Source: Flavobacterium antarcticum DSM 19726 (lineage in GTDB: Bacteria; Bacteroidota; Bacteroidia; Flavobacteriales; Flavobacteriaceae). From it: a stretch of DNA of 64,000 nucleotides. Both the position numbers and the translations under genes were made by a program. The DNA is taken from contig NZ_ATTM01000001.1 of assembly GCF_000419685.1 (NCBI RefSeq), positions 124,001-188,000 of the forward strand, read 5' to 3'. The notes beneath the pieces were generated by a model. The model saw only the letters and a list, made by a program, of their open reading frames with translations. It was not told where the DNA came from and ran no database searches. Shown in pieces: positions 8,238-17,095 of the stretch (the first letter of the stretch is position 1; each line of letters starts with the position of its first letter).

Positions 8238-9176
8238 ATGAAAGGACCTTTATTTTACTCAAAAATTTTACTTTTCGGAGAATACGGAATCATTCGTGAC
8301 TCGAAAGGTCTTTCAATTCCTTATAATTTTTACAATGGAGCACTTAAAGTTTCGGATTTATCCGATGCTGTTTCGTTGAAATCAAATGAGAGTCTACATA
8401 AATTCACGACTTATTTAGAGCAGTTGCAAAATGAGCAACCTGAATTAGTAAGTTTTGATATTGAGCGATTGAAATCTGATGTTGCTAAAGGAATGTATTT
8501 TGATTCGTCAATTCCACAAGGATATGGAGTGGGAAGTAGTGGCGCTTTAGTGGCTGCGATTTACGACCAATATGCCAATAATAAAATTACCGTTTTAGAA
8601 AATTTGACGCGTGAAAAATTGCTTATTCTTAAAGCAGTTTTCGGTCAGATGGAATCTTTTTTCCACGGAAAAAGTTCAGGTTTAGATCCTTTAAATAGTT
8701 ATTTAAGTATTCCAATTTTAATAAATTCTAAAGATAATATTGAAGCAACTGGTATTCCGACGCAATCTGCAGGAGGAAAGGGAGCTGTATTCTTATTGGA
8801 TTCTGGAATTATTGGAGAAACTGCTCCAATGGTAACTATTTTCATGGAGAACTTGAAGGACAAAGGTTTTAGAGCCATGCTTAAAAATCAGTTTACTAAA
8901 TATACCGACCTTTGCGTAGAAAATTTCTTAGGTGGTGATTTGAAATCGTTGCTTTCAAATACGAAAAAATTGTCAAAAGTAGTTTTGAACAACTTCAAAC
9001 CAATGATTCCGGAACAATTTCACGGAATTTGGCAACAAGGAATTGATACTAATGATTATTACTTGAAACTTTGTGGTTCTGGCGGTGGTGGTTATATATT
9101 AGGTTTCACTGAAGATTTAGAAAAAGCAAGGCTTGCTTTGAAAGACTATAAACTTGAAGTGGTTTATAATTTTTAA
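8238..9176 (+). CDS. mvk: Mevalonate kinase (GHMP kinase)
   Basis: This 312-residue GHMP kinase probably phosphorylates mevalonate to mevalonate 5-phosphate. The ATP-binding loop PQGYGVGSSGA is at 93-103. The H-G-K-S-S-G-L-D-P-L-N segment corresponds to the H-G-x-x-S-G-x-D substrate motif of mevalonate kinases, and CGSGGGGYILGF near the C-terminus is GHMP motif 3. Its position directly after mvaD supports the pathway assignment. Other GHMP substrates cannot be excluded from sequence alone. Confidence 0.88.
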   Translation: MKGPLFYSKILLFGEYGIIRDSKGLSIPYNFYNGALKVSDLSDAVSLKSNESLHKFTTYLEQLQNEQPELVSFDIERLKSDVAKGMYFDSSIPQGYGVGSSGALVAAIYDQYANNKITVLENLTREKLLILKAVFGQMESFFHGKSSGLDPLNSYLSIPILINSKDNIEATGIPTQSAGGKGAVFLLDSGIIGETAPMVTIFMENLKDKGFRAMLKNQFTKYTDLCVENFLGGDLKSLLSNTKKLSKVVLNNFKPMIPEQFHGIWQQGIDTNDYYLKLCGSGGGGYILGFTEDLEKARLALKDYKLEVVYNF

Positions 9177-9222
9177 TTCAAATATTCCGCTCTACCTATA
9201 AACCAATCAATCCATTTCAAAG

Positions 9223-10167
9223 ATGCTAAGCAGAAGGAACAAGCTTTTCGTAAAGAAAATTATCAGTTTGTTTTCTGTAATTCGCGGTTATAATATTCCT
9301 GTTATTATTTTAGCGCAATATCTTTCGGCTATATTTATTCTGGCGAAAGACCAATCTGCTTTAGAAACACTACTCGATGTAAATTTATTTCTAATTGTAC
9401 TAGCTTCATCCGTCACTATTGCTTCTGGTTACATCATCAACAACTTTTACGACAGCAAAAAAGACTTAATCAACCGACCACGAAAGTCGATGTTGGACCG
9501 TTTAGTCAGTCAGAAGACGAAACTTACGATTTATTTTACACTGAATTTTATTGCTGCATTTTTAGGACTTCTTGTATCTTGGCGGGCTGCGTTGTTTTTC
9601 TCGGTATATATTTTTCTAATTTGGTTTTATTCGCACAAAGTGAAACGGTATGCAATCATTGGGAACTTGATGTCGACTTTAATGACGATCGCGCCCTTTT
9701 TTGCTATTTTCTTGATGTATTATAAAGATATTGAACATACCAATTCTTACATCGTGATTTTTTCTCATGCAGCTTTTTTGTTTCTGTTGCTTTGGATTAG
9801 GGAATTGATTAAAGATTTGGAAAACATTGCAGGAGATTTTGCTGCTAATTATCAGACGATTCCAGTTGTCTACGGCGAGAAGACTTCAAAATATATCATT
9901 ACGATTTTGAGTATTTTGACTGTTATTCCCGTTTATATTTTAATCGAATTGGATGATGTGGGTTATATGGACATTTACTTTTATTTCTGTTTTATTGTGC
10001 TGCTATTCTTTATAATGTACCTGTGGAAATCAAAAAGTAAAACACAATATTTGAAATTACATAATGTTTTGAAAGTATTGATTGTATCGGGTGTTTTCTG
10101 CATTGTTCTAATTGAGCCTTCGGTTTTGATTCATGGGAAAAAATTATTGATTTCAATGCGGTTTTAA
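9223..10167 (+). CDS. UbiA family prenyltransferase (geranylgeranylglycerol-phosphate synthase-like)
   Basis: This 314-residue integral membrane prenyltransferase of the UbiA superfamily has eight to nine hydrophobic helices. The two Asp-rich, magnesium-diphosphate-binding motifs are N-N-F-Y-D-S-K-K-D (73-81) and K-D-L-E-N-I-A-G-D (197-205). UbiA enzymes move a polyprenyl group onto an aromatic or glycerol-phosphate acceptor. Flavobacterial members are commonly named geranylgeranylglycerol-phosphate geranylgeranyltransferase, but the acceptor cannot be read from sequence. Its place after mvaD and mvk ties it to isoprenoid use. Confidence 0.85.
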   Translation: MLSRRNKLFVKKIISLFSVIRGYNIPVIILAQYLSAIFILAKDQSALETLLDVNLFLIVLASSVTIASGYIINNFYDSKKDLINRPRKSMLDRLVSQKTKLTIYFTLNFIAAFLGLLVSWRAALFFSVYIFLIWFYSHKVKRYAIIGNLMSTLMTIAPFFAIFLMYYKDIEHTNSYIVIFSHAAFLFLLLWIRELIKDLENIAGDFAANYQTIPVVYGEKTSKYIITILSILTVIPVYILIELDDVGYMDIYFYFCFIVLLFFIMYLWKSKSKTQYLKLHNVLKVLIVSGVFCIVLIEPSVLIHGKKLLISMRF

Positions 10168-10593
10168 AAACCAAATTGAGATTTTGTTTCTGCTTATGTT
10201 GCATTGAATTTTATTAGAATTATTTCCTTTATTAGTAGACTGGACATAAGTATTTGTCATGTTTAAAAATTATTTTCATTTTGCATCAATAGTGTAATTT
10301 AAAAATTTTTTTATATCAATTTCGAATATTAAAATTTTCCTTAAGAGATTTTTCATATAAAGTTTTAAGAATATATTTTTTTTACTTTCAACTTCGGTTG
10401 GTTTTTTATTTGAAATCACTACTAAATTAAAACCGCAACATTTTACTGTTGCAGTTTTAAAAACTAAACAAATAATACTATTCTTTGATTCCTTCCATAA
10501 AATTTAATAAGTATCGTCAACGTTCATTAAAGTAGTTGATTTGGAAAAACAATTCACACTATTTGTAATCACGAATATAACTTTTGTTCTCAC
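10168..10593. other. Gene-free interval between convergent genes
   Basis: These 426 bp separate a plus-strand prenyltransferase from a minus-strand lipoprotein gene. The interval is very AT-rich, has no credible coding frame, and contains one hairpin (10427-10460) that can end transcripts from both sides. Nothing else is recognisable. Confidence 0.6.
10427..10460. terminator. Probable bidirectional terminator
   Basis: Arms TTAAAACCGCAAC (10427-10439) and GTTGCAGTTTTAA (10448-10460) pair with one mismatch around an 8-base loop. A/T runs at both edges give a U-tract in either direction. It lies between two convergent genes but some distance from each stop codon. Confidence 0.5.
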
Positions 10594-11073
10594 CTACATC
10601 TTTACAATAGAATATGTATTGTTAGGAGTTAAGCTGACCTGATAAACATTGCATCCATTATCAAATGAAGAAGCGTAATATGCCATAGTGTCTGTTTTAG
10701 TATAGTAAGCGCCATCATTATCTACTCCTTGCATCGAGTAAGTAACTTTTATGAAGTAGAATTTAATACCATCCGATTTTGTGTTTAAGGCAGGAGGGAG
10801 TGTTGCGAACGAGTTGAATGACGAGCAATCCGGCGTTGTTTGCTCGGAATTTAAAATTGTTAACGGAATAGAAGTATTATCTATGTAAACACTGTTGATT
10901 TGTGGTAAGCCAATATTTTTATTTATACCAACTGCTAACTGTATGCTCTGTTCTTCCATCGGTTCATTTATTGATTGATCTTCACTTACTGAACAGCTGG
11001 TTAGAGTAAGATAGATAAATGTAGAAAGCAGAAGGTTGTAAATTTTTGATTTTAGTATTATTTTATTTTTCAT
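10594..11073 (-). CDS. Hypothetical lipoprotein
   Basis: I do not recognise this 159-residue protein. It has a lipoprotein signal peptide: basic N-terminus, a hydrophobic stretch at about 12-24 and the lipobox L-T-S-C with Cys27. The mature part begins with acidic residues, as Bacteroidota lipoproteins destined for the outer membrane or surface often do. The remainder looks beta-rich, with many Ser/Thr and Tyr. It lies 87 bp downstream of the larger coiled-coil/outer-membrane gene in the same direction and may work with it. Confidence 0.8.
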   Translation of the reverse strand: MKNKIILKSKIYNLLLSTFIYLTLTSCSVSEDQSINEPMEEQSIQLAVGINKNIGLPQINSVYIDNTSIPLTILNSEQTTPDCSSFNSFATLPPALNTKSDGIKFYFIKVTYSMQGVDNDGAYYTKTDTMAYYASSFDNGCNVYQVSLTPNNTYSIVKM

Positions 11074-11160
11074 TATTTATCTCTTTAATCGTTACAAATT
11101 TGGAATAATTTTAATTGTCCTTATTTACAGTTTTACGTTTTAGAATATTCTTTCCATCTA

Positions 11161-13092
11161 TTAAAAGAAATCAAGCGCTCGTAGAAAGCCTATTTCAAAA
11201 AATGCTCCACTGCTTGTTAATCCTGAAGATTTTGGGTATGCTCCGTCTACAGTTCCTATAAAATTGTAATTCTCATAGTATTTAAAGAAGAGACTAAATG
11301 TATGGTCTTTTCTATATTCAAACATATATCCTTGAATAGGTTTTATGTCACCACCTCTGACAATATTTAAGTCGGGATCGTAAAACTGCGTTTGTCCATC
11401 AATAGTATATTGTTTACTCATCATTCCTAAGTAGATATGGGAACGTTTGTAGTCATCATCTGGAGTACCTCCAAATGTGATTTTCAAACCGTAATAGAGT
11501 TCAGATGAAAGTGCACTTACTTCGCCACTTCCATTTTCTTCTACGTCTGATAATACCATCGATTTATCGTCTGCAAAGGAAGCACGGTATTGCCCAAACA
11601 CCTTTATGTTTTTTATTCCAAGATCTGCACCTCCGCCATAATGCATCGCGTAACGTGAACCGGTTAGGGTAGGTATTAATCCCACTTTTCCTCCTATAAT
11701 TCCGTAGAAATTGTAGAAGTCGTTTCCAGCTCCTATTTTTGCTTCTGCATTTATATTTAAATAATAGCCATCTTCACCTATCAAGCTATTATTGGTGGAT
11801 GAATCACCACCACTCATTGTTGAATAAGAACTTTGAAATAAAATAGGATTAGATGAAAATGAAAAACCAATGTCTGACGTTAAAAAAAACTTAGGTACAA
11901 GTTTTTTCGCTGGACTTTGATAAACAGATGCTGGATTTACTTCGCCCATACCATCGTAAATAAAACCACCAAGTAATGTGAAAAAAGAAAATGTAGCACC
12001 AGTATTAAGAAGGTCTTGTTGGTCGCGTTCTTCCTGTGCATTGTTTTTCCAAGTATCGTATTCTTGTTGTCTTACTTGAGCTTTTCGTGCTTCTTCCTCC
12101 CTTAACCGTTCTGCCGCCTCTTCTTTTTCTTGTTGTTTTATTCGAGCATTTTCCTCCGCTTGAGCCTTTTCTTCTTCGATTTTTTGCTCTTTTTTATTTT
12201 CTGTTTCTTTTAGTTCTTCAGAGTCTTTAGCCAACTTAACTTTACTAGCTTCTTCCTCTTTTGTTTTTTTTAATTCTTCTTCCTTTAATATTTTAGATTC
12301 AGTTTCTTTGAGCTTTACTGCTGCGTCTTCTTTTTTGTTTTCAGCTTCAATTATTTTTGATTTGGCTTTTTCATTATCGGGATTGATTTTTAAGGCTTCC
12401 CTGTATTTTTCAATAGCGCCATCAAAGTCCTTGGCATACGATTTTGTGTCTCCTTCAGTGACCAACTTAGCAGAAAGTTGGATATCTGCTTCTTTCTTTT
12501 TCTTTAAGGACAAGTTTTCGATATTAAGGAGTCTAAATGACATACGATCTATTGCAGTATATTCATTTTTACCCTCAGCATTCTTTCCAATTAGTACCCT
12601 TGCCTTGGCATTTTTAACACAATCAGAAGATCTCCTGTTTCCTGCATCGTACGAAGTATTGTCTGTGTCAAACCAACCATCAGTTTCGGTCAATTGGTTC
12701 GGTTCTAGCACTAATCCTCTATTGGAATCAATACCAATTCGTACTGATTTTACTTGTCCACAAGTATAGTAAACCGTGTATTCTAATTGAACGAGAAGTT
12801 GGTCACTTGTATTGTTTTTTATAACAACTCCAGCGTACTGGACGTCTGCAAAACCTATTGTTCTGTTGTGCTTTAAGGATACATGTATTCTGCTATCAGG
12901 TTGGGTTAAATTATTGTACGAAATATTGTCCTTTTGTCCCCATACATTTTCAGTAGAACTCATTGTGAGAACGATAGCAATCAAGAATGTGGTAGTTTGG
13001 AATTTGATTAGCGATTCAGCGAATTTCGAGAAGCCGTACGTTTTAAATTTTTGTTTAAAAAAGAATAGGTGTTTAGGTTGACTGGATTTCAT
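11161..13092 (-). CDS. Exported TPR/coiled-coil protein with C-terminal outer-membrane-like domain
   Basis: This 643-residue protein is not one I can name. In order it has: an N-terminal basic segment and hydrophobic stretch (about 34-46) that could be a signal; a region (about 60-190) with beta-strand character and three cysteines; one clear TPR-like repeat Y-A-K-D-F-D-G-A-I-E-K-Y-R-E-A-L (219-234); a highly charged Glu/Lys/Arg coiled coil (about 245-358); and a Gly/Ser/aromatic-rich C-terminal region (about 365-643). The last region has alternating strands and ends in Phe-Phe, as outer-membrane beta-barrels do. A periplasm-spanning scaffold anchored by a barrel is a reasonable guess, but only that. 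It lies between two small lipoprotein genes in the same orientation. Confidence 0.8.
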   Translation of the reverse strand: MKSSQPKHLFFFKQKFKTYGFSKFAESLIKFQTTTFLIAIVLTMSSTENVWGQKDNISYNNLTQPDSRIHVSLKHNRTIGFADVQYAGVVIKNNTSDQLLVQLEYTVYYTCGQVKSVRIGIDSNRGLVLEPNQLTETDGWFDTDNTSYDAGNRRSSDCVKNAKARVLIGKNAEGKNEYTAIDRMSFRLLNIENLSLKKKKEADIQLSAKLVTEGDTKSYAKDFDGAIEKYREALKINPDNEKAKSKIIEAENKKEDAAVKLKETESKILKEEELKKTKEEEASKVKLAKDSEELKETENKKEQKIEEEKAQAEENARIKQQEKEEAAERLREEEARKAQVRQQEYDTWKNNAQEERDQQDLLNTGATFSFFTLLGGFIYDGMGEVNPASVYQSPAKKLVPKFFLTSDIGFSFSSNPILFQSSYSTMSGGDSSTNNSLIGEDGYYLNINAEAKIGAGNDFYNFYGIIGGKVGLIPTLTGSRYAMHYGGGADLGIKNIKVFGQYRASFADDKSMVLSDVEENGSGEVSALSSELYYGLKITFGGTPDDDYKRSHIYLGMMSKQYTIDGQTQFYDPDLNIVRGGDIKPIQGYMFEYRKDHTFSLFFKYYENYNFIGTVDGAYPKSSGLTSSGAFFEIGFLRALDFF

Positions 13093-13201
13093 CGTTTTAG
13101 TTTTAAGTTAGTAGTACGCTTTAATTATTCAAATAATAGGTAAAAAAGTTCCTATACTGTTTGTAATAATTACCTAATATTATTTAAAAGTAAAATTGAT
13201 T

Positions 13202-13654
13202 TTACTCTAATTTGTTGAAGGTGTAACGGTATTGGGAATTGGCTAAATCATTAGCACTGTGGGTTACAATCAATACGTTTTCAGTGATTGTTTCGATTGA
13301 TTTTTCATACTGTCCTTCATAATCATCATATTCGTAAATGATTTTAGTGTCGTTTGCAGCTAAGTTCCAGCTACCTTTTAAAACAGGAGCTCCGGACTCA
13401 CACCGAAGTGTGCCTAAATAGAAAGTCCAGTTGCTGTTTGACGCGTATTCTTCCACGTCATCGAGATTGCAATTTTCAGTTATGTCAGTCCATTGCCCTT
13501 CATTCGTTCTTTTCTCGACTTTGGCTTTGGTCCAACTTCCTATTAAATTCTTTTTTGTAGTTGAAACTGAAACCGCATCTTCCTCGTTGCTACAAGATAA
13601 TAGCGATAAAAGTGTGATTAAAATAAATCCTAAAAATAATTGCTGTTTTTTCAT
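13202..13654 (-). CDS. Lipocalin-like lipoprotein
   Basis: This 150-residue lipoprotein has a hydrophobic signal and lipobox L-L-S-C (Cys21) followed by acidic residues. The mature part has N-L-I-G-S-W at about 36-41, two cysteines (in the N-C-N-L and L-R-C segments) and a run of short beta strands ending in Y-R-Y-T-F. This pattern is seen in the lipocalin-like lipoproteins common in Bacteroidota. Ligand unknown. It is the first gene of the three-gene minus-strand island. Confidence 0.8.
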   Translation of the reverse strand: MKKQQLFLGFILITLLSLLSCSNEEDAVSVSTTKKNLIGSWTKAKVEKRTNEGQWTDITENCNLDDVEEYASNSNWTFYLGTLRCESGAPVLKGSWNLAANDTKIIYEYDDYEGQYEKSIETITENVLIVTHSANDLANSQYRYTFNKLE

Positions 13655-14099
13655 GATGTAATAATTAAAAATTTTGGCCTACTCTTTAAGTTTTCAGCTG
13701 CCCTTTATTGATTCAAATACCTTGATTGTTATAGATGTTAATCGTATTGCTATGATATTTCGAAATTAACGTCCTTTTAACTATTTTAAAATAACTATAA
13801 ATAGGTATTTTTTTAAAAATCGGCTATCAGAATGTGTCTGTATCATCATGCACAATTCAAAAAAATGTAGTGGAGTACTTTTAAAAGTATGTTTTGGCAC
13901 GAAATTAAATTGGGAAGTCAAATCTTATTATATTCAAAGTAGCAATAGTTTGGTACATTTTTAATAATGTTGAACTCTAGTTGATAACTGGCTTTTCAAA
14001 ATTTATGCAGTGAATCATAGTTATTAAAATCTTTCTATTTCCTTCTAAATCAAATTGTAAATTATTTTAATAGTATCTTTGCAGAAATTATGTTGATTT
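13655..14099. other. Gene-free interval upstream of divergent genes
   Basis: These 445 bp lie between the lipocalin-like gene (minus) and rluB (plus). The last 50 bp hold the rluB promoter. A 14-bp perfect palindrome TACTTTTAAAAGTA is at 13876-13889 and a shorter A/T palindrome near 13780. No coding frame or RNA gene is recognisable. Confidence 0.6.
14055..14081 (+). promoter_or_regulatory. Promoter of the RluB-type gene
   Basis: TTG (14055-14057), a 16-bp gap and TATCTTTG (14074-14081) fit the Bacteroidota promoter with a short spacer. The ATG at 14100 is 18 bp beyond. Confidence 0.6.
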
Positions 14100-14993
14100 A
14101 TGAATAATAAGGAAGGGAATAACAAGCGTTCAGGTTCAAGCAGACCAAGCTCAAACAAGTCAAAGCCTGCTATGGCAAAACGTTCGCAAAAACCCAAAAA
14201 GACGGAAACTGCTGCGAAAGCAAAACCGGTAGAAGAAGTAGTGGTGAAGAAGCCAAATCAAGCGCCAAAGAGACAAAAAGCCGCTGATGAATTGAGATTA
14301 AACAAGTATATTTCTAATTCGGGTGCTTGTTCGCGTCGTGATGCAGATATTTACATTCAGTCGGGTAATGTAAAAGTAAACGGAATTCCAGTTACTGAAA
14401 TGGGTTACCTGGTTAAATTAACGGATGTAGTTAATTTTGACGGAGCTATTTTGATTCCAGAGAAAAAGGTATATATTTTGTTGAATAAGCCTAAAAACTT
14501 TACAACAGCAATGGAAGAGCATGAAGAACACAGAAATGTGTTAGAGTTGCTTCGTGGAGCAACGACTTCTAAAATTGCTCCAGTTGGTAGAATGGATAAA
14601 AATACAACAGGATTACTTTTGTTTACCAATGACACGGATATGATTCGAAAATTTGGTTTACCAAGTCAGAAATCATCTAAAATTTATCAAGTTTCTTTAG
14701 ATAAAAATTTGAAATTTGAAGATTTAGAAAAGATTCAAAAAGGAATGACGATTGATGGACACAAAGTGGCTGTTGAAGAAGTTAGTTACATCGAGAAAGA
14801 ACCAAAAAGTGAAGTAGGGTTGAAATTAAAAAGTTCAAACGTAAAAGTAGTTCGCTCTATTTTTGAGCACTTTGACTATGATGTATTGCGTATTGATCGC
14901 GTAGCTTTTGCAGGTTTAACAAAGAAAAATTTACCAAGAGGGAATTTCCGTGTCTTAACAGAGCAGGAAATCATCAACTTGAAAAACGCATAA
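14100..14993 (+). CDS. rluB: 23S rRNA pseudouridine synthase, RluB/RsuA family
   Basis: Pseudouridine synthases of the RsuA/RluB family isomerise a specific uridine in rRNA. The 297-residue protein has a disordered basic N-terminal tail (about 1-62) rich in Lys, Ser and Pro, an S4 RNA-binding domain (about 65-110, L-N-K-Y-I-S-N-S-G) and the catalytic domain. Its active-site motif P-V-G-R-M-D-K-N-T-T-G-L (161-172) contains the nucleophile Asp166. The tail is longer than in E. coli RluB and is common in Bacteroidota. RluB is more likely than RsuA or RluE but the target uridine is inferred. A strong terminator follows. Confidence 0.9.
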   Translation: MNNKEGNNKRSGSSRPSSNKSKPAMAKRSQKPKKTETAAKAKPVEEVVVKKPNQAPKRQKAADELRLNKYISNSGACSRRDADIYIQSGNVKVNGIPVTEMGYLVKLTDVVNFDGAILIPEKKVYILLNKPKNFTTAMEEHEEHRNVLELLRGATTSKIAPVGRMDKNTTGLLLFTNDTDMIRKFGLPSQKSSKIYQVSLDKNLKFEDLEKIQKGMTIDGHKVAVEEVSYIEKEPKSEVGLKLKSSNVKVVRSIFEHFDYDVLRIDRVAFAGLTKKNLPRGNFRVLTEQEIINLKNA

Positions 14994-15014
14994 TAAAAAA
15001 ATATTTTTTATCTT

Positions 15015-15042
15015 AAAATCCTCTTTTACTAGGGGATTTTTT
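15015..15042 (+). terminator. Intrinsic terminator after rluB
   Basis: AAAATCCTC (15015-15023) pairs with GGGGATTTT (15032-15040), one T-G pair, 8-base loop, followed by further Ts. It lies 22 bp after the rluB stop. Confidence 0.75.
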
Positions 15043-15059
15043 AGTTTACCCAATTACTT

Positions 15060-15419
15060 ATGAGTCAGAATTTAGATACGATTGCGTTTAAATGGTTTGA
15101 AGCTTTTAACGAGCATAACTTAGAGAAACTATTAGGACTTTACGACGAAAATGCCCAACATTACAGCCCGAAATTAAAAATCAAACATCCTGAATCGAAC
15201 GGGTTGATTGCTGGAAAAGAAGCATTACGTCTGTGGTGGCAAGATGCATTTGATCGTTTGCCTAGTTTGAAATACGATGTCAAATCGCTAACATCAAACG
15301 ATTACCGTGTTTTTATGGAGTACATCCGGAAAGTTGATGGTGAACCCGACCTCATGGTCGGTGAATTACTCACAATTGAAAGTGGTAAAATAGTTTTTTC
15401 TAAAGTGTACCATGGTTAA
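15060..15419 (+). CDS. SnoaL-like (NTF2-fold) protein
   Basis: This 119-residue protein has the NTF2/SnoaL pattern: an N-terminal helix F-K-W-F-E-A-F-N-E-H-N followed by L-Y-D-E-N-A-Q-H-Y-S-P, then G-K-E-A-L-R-L-W-W-Q and a beta sheet ending in G-K-I-V-F-S-K-V-Y-H-G. The cone-shaped fold is used by isomerases, hydrolases and binding proteins, so no reaction can be assigned. It has no signal peptide. It follows the rluB terminator and therefore probably has its own start or depends on read-through. Confidence 0.85.
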   Translation: MSQNLDTIAFKWFEAFNEHNLEKLLGLYDENAQHYSPKLKIKHPESNGLIAGKEALRLWWQDAFDRLPSLKYDVKSLTSNDYRVFMEYIRKVDGEPDLMVGELLTIESGKIVFSKVYHG

Positions 15420-15675
15420 TTATCCTTTTGTTACGATAGTACTTTTAAAAGGGAATTTGGATTTTAGTGCAGCTTTCAATTGTAAACGACTTCTAAAATA
15501 AAGTGCTATGTTGCGAATTATTTAGTAAATGTAGCTGATATTTAATATTTGATTAAAATAGTATAAAATTGCTTCATTTATTTAAGGTATGTTTCGCAGT
15601 AATGAAAATCACATAATTATTGTTAATTTAAGATATTTTTATAAAATGCTGTTAGGACAATTTATTCAATAGTGC

Positions 15676-15683
15676 TATTTTTG
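15676..15683 (+). promoter_or_regulatory. -7 box upstream of a secreted protein gene
   Basis: TATTTTTG matches TAnnTTTG and lies 20 bp before the ATG at 15704. No good -33 TTG at the right distance. Confidence 0.4.
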
Positions 15684-15703
15684 TTTAACTTAAATTAAAA
15701 TTA

Positions 15704-16390
15704 ATGAAAAAATTACTGACTATCTTTTCTTTGAGCTTGGTTGTATTCAGTTCAAATGCACAAGGTCTTTTTGACCGAGTAAGTGAAGGAACAACGAGCA
15801 CACTAATTAGAAACAACGCATTTGATAAAAAGGACGCAAACATTTCTGGTGTTCCTTATCTTGATGATAAATTTTACCTAGCTGATATTTCCGGCGTTGC
15901 TGAAAAAGTTTTAGTTCGGTATAATTCGGCAACGGATGAAATTGAAATTAAAAAAGACCAAGGCGATCAGGAATTTTTATTACCAAAAACACCTGAGTAC
16001 AATACAATCGTAACTAAGTTTGGAAAATACGTATTGAAAAATGTGTACTACACTACTTCAAAAGGCGAAAATGTAAATGGGTATTTGGTTGAAATTTTCG
16101 CAAACGACGCCATCTCGTTATTAAGACGTGATAAAGTTAAAGTAGAAGATGCAAGAGAAGGTAACGGTTACACGGGTTACATTCCTGCAAAATATGTGAA
16201 AGCAAATCCAGAGTACTTTATAAAATTAAAAGACCAGGATGCAGTTTCATTTCCAAAGAATAAAAAAGCGATTATAGAAATGTACAGCGGTAAGAAAAGC
16301 GAAATTGATGCTTTCTTTAAAGCGAATAAGCTTTCATGGAATAATGAAGATGACATGGCTAAGATCAGCCAGTTTATTGCGACCTTATAA
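15704..16390 (+). CDS. Secreted protein of unknown function
   Basis: This 228-residue protein has a clear Sec signal peptide (hydrophobic 4-18, cleavage near S-N-A-Q-G at about 17-21). I do not recognise a domain in the mature part, which is soluble, charged and mixed alpha/beta. The second half contains many lysines and ends in a helical segment with E-D-D-M-A-K. It probably acts in the periplasm or outside the cell. It is convergent with tsaB, whose stop is 18 bp away. Confidence 0.8.
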   Translation: MKKLLTIFSLSLVVFSSNAQGLFDRVSEGTTSTLIRNNAFDKKDANISGVPYLDDKFYLADISGVAEKVLVRYNSATDEIEIKKDQGDQEFLLPKTPEYNTIVTKFGKYVLKNVYYTTSKGENVNGYLVEIFANDAISLLRRDKVKVEDAREGNGYTGYIPAKYVKANPEYFIKLKDQDAVSFPKNKKAIIEMYSGKKSEIDAFFKANKLSWNNEDDMAKISQFIATL

Positions 16391-16408
16391 ACCAGTTAGT
16401 TTTTTACA

Positions 16409-17095
16409 TTAAGAAGTTTTTTTCTTCGTAATCATAAAATCTTTTACATATAAAGGTTCAAAATAAGCGACATCAACAGTGTCGCTTTTTTTGTGCTTTT
16501 CAAAACTCAAAGAACTCATCTGTTTTGCAGAAGGATAAATGATTTCATCGTGAAAAATGAAGTTGCTTTTATGGAAAAATTCTTTACATTTTGCAGCTCC
16601 ATCGCCTAGAAAGTGAATTTCTTCGTCGGAATTCTGATAGCTTTCATCAGTGATTATTTCAGCAGCAACTTTCGCAATAGTATTTAAATCTTTGTCGTAA
16701 GTGGCACTAAAAACTTCCATTCTTCGTGCGTCAATCATCGGAATAATCAAACCAGTAGAAATGGTAATTTGAGCGGCTAAACTTTGCAAGGTATCAACCG
16801 CAATCAGTGGTATATTCAATGCATAGCATAATCCCTTAGCGGAAGAAACGCCAATTCGCAATCCGGTGTAAGAACCTGGACCTTGACTGACGGCGATGGC
16901 ATTTAAATCCTTGAAGCAAATTTCACTTTCAGTAATTAATTCCTCAATGAAAACGTGCAATTTTTCGGCATGAGAATAGCCTTCTTCTGCAATTTCGCGC
17001 AAAGCAATTGTTTTTCCGTTTTTTGCTAACGCTACGGAACAGTTTTTAGTAGCCGTTTCGATATTTAAAATATATACGTCGTTTGAAGTCATCAT
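16409..17095 (-). CDS. tsaB: tRNA t6A biosynthesis protein TsaB
   Basis: TsaB (YeaZ) is the scaffold partner of TsaD in making N6-threonylcarbamoyladenosine at position 37 of tRNAs that read ANN codons. The 228-residue ASKHA-fold protein shows the ETATKNCSVAL strand, the GYSHAEKLH segment, and the hallmark S-Q-G-P-G-S-Y-T-G-L-R-I-G near residues 69-81. Its ATG overlaps the TAA of the upstream tolC-like gene (TAATG), so translation is probably coupled to the efflux operon; a second ATG follows immediately. Confidence 0.94.
   Translation of the reverse strand: MMTSNDVYILNIETATKNCSVALAKNGKTIALREIAEEGYSHAEKLHVFIEELITESEICFKDLNAIAVSQGPGSYTGLRIGVSSAKGLCYALNIPLIAVDTLQSLAAQITISTGLIIPMIDARRMEVFSATYDKDLNTIAKVAAEIITDESYQNSDEEIHFLGDGAAKCKEFFHKSNFIFHDEIIYPSAKQMSSLSFEKHKKSDTVDVAYFEPLYVKDFMITKKKTS

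Noticed and set aside
12036..12769. Plus-strand open frames rich in Leu/Phe opposite the coiled-coil gene
   Set aside because: They are the reverse complement of Glu/Lys-rich coiled-coil codons, which naturally gives Leu/Phe/Ser frames. No promoter or start context.
13875..15451. AGTACTTTTAAAAG at 13875-13888 and again near 15438-15451, bracketing rluB and the SnoaL gene
   Set aside because: Short A/T-rich palindromic word; two copies about 1.5 kb apart are expected by chance in such DNA, and the genes between look native.
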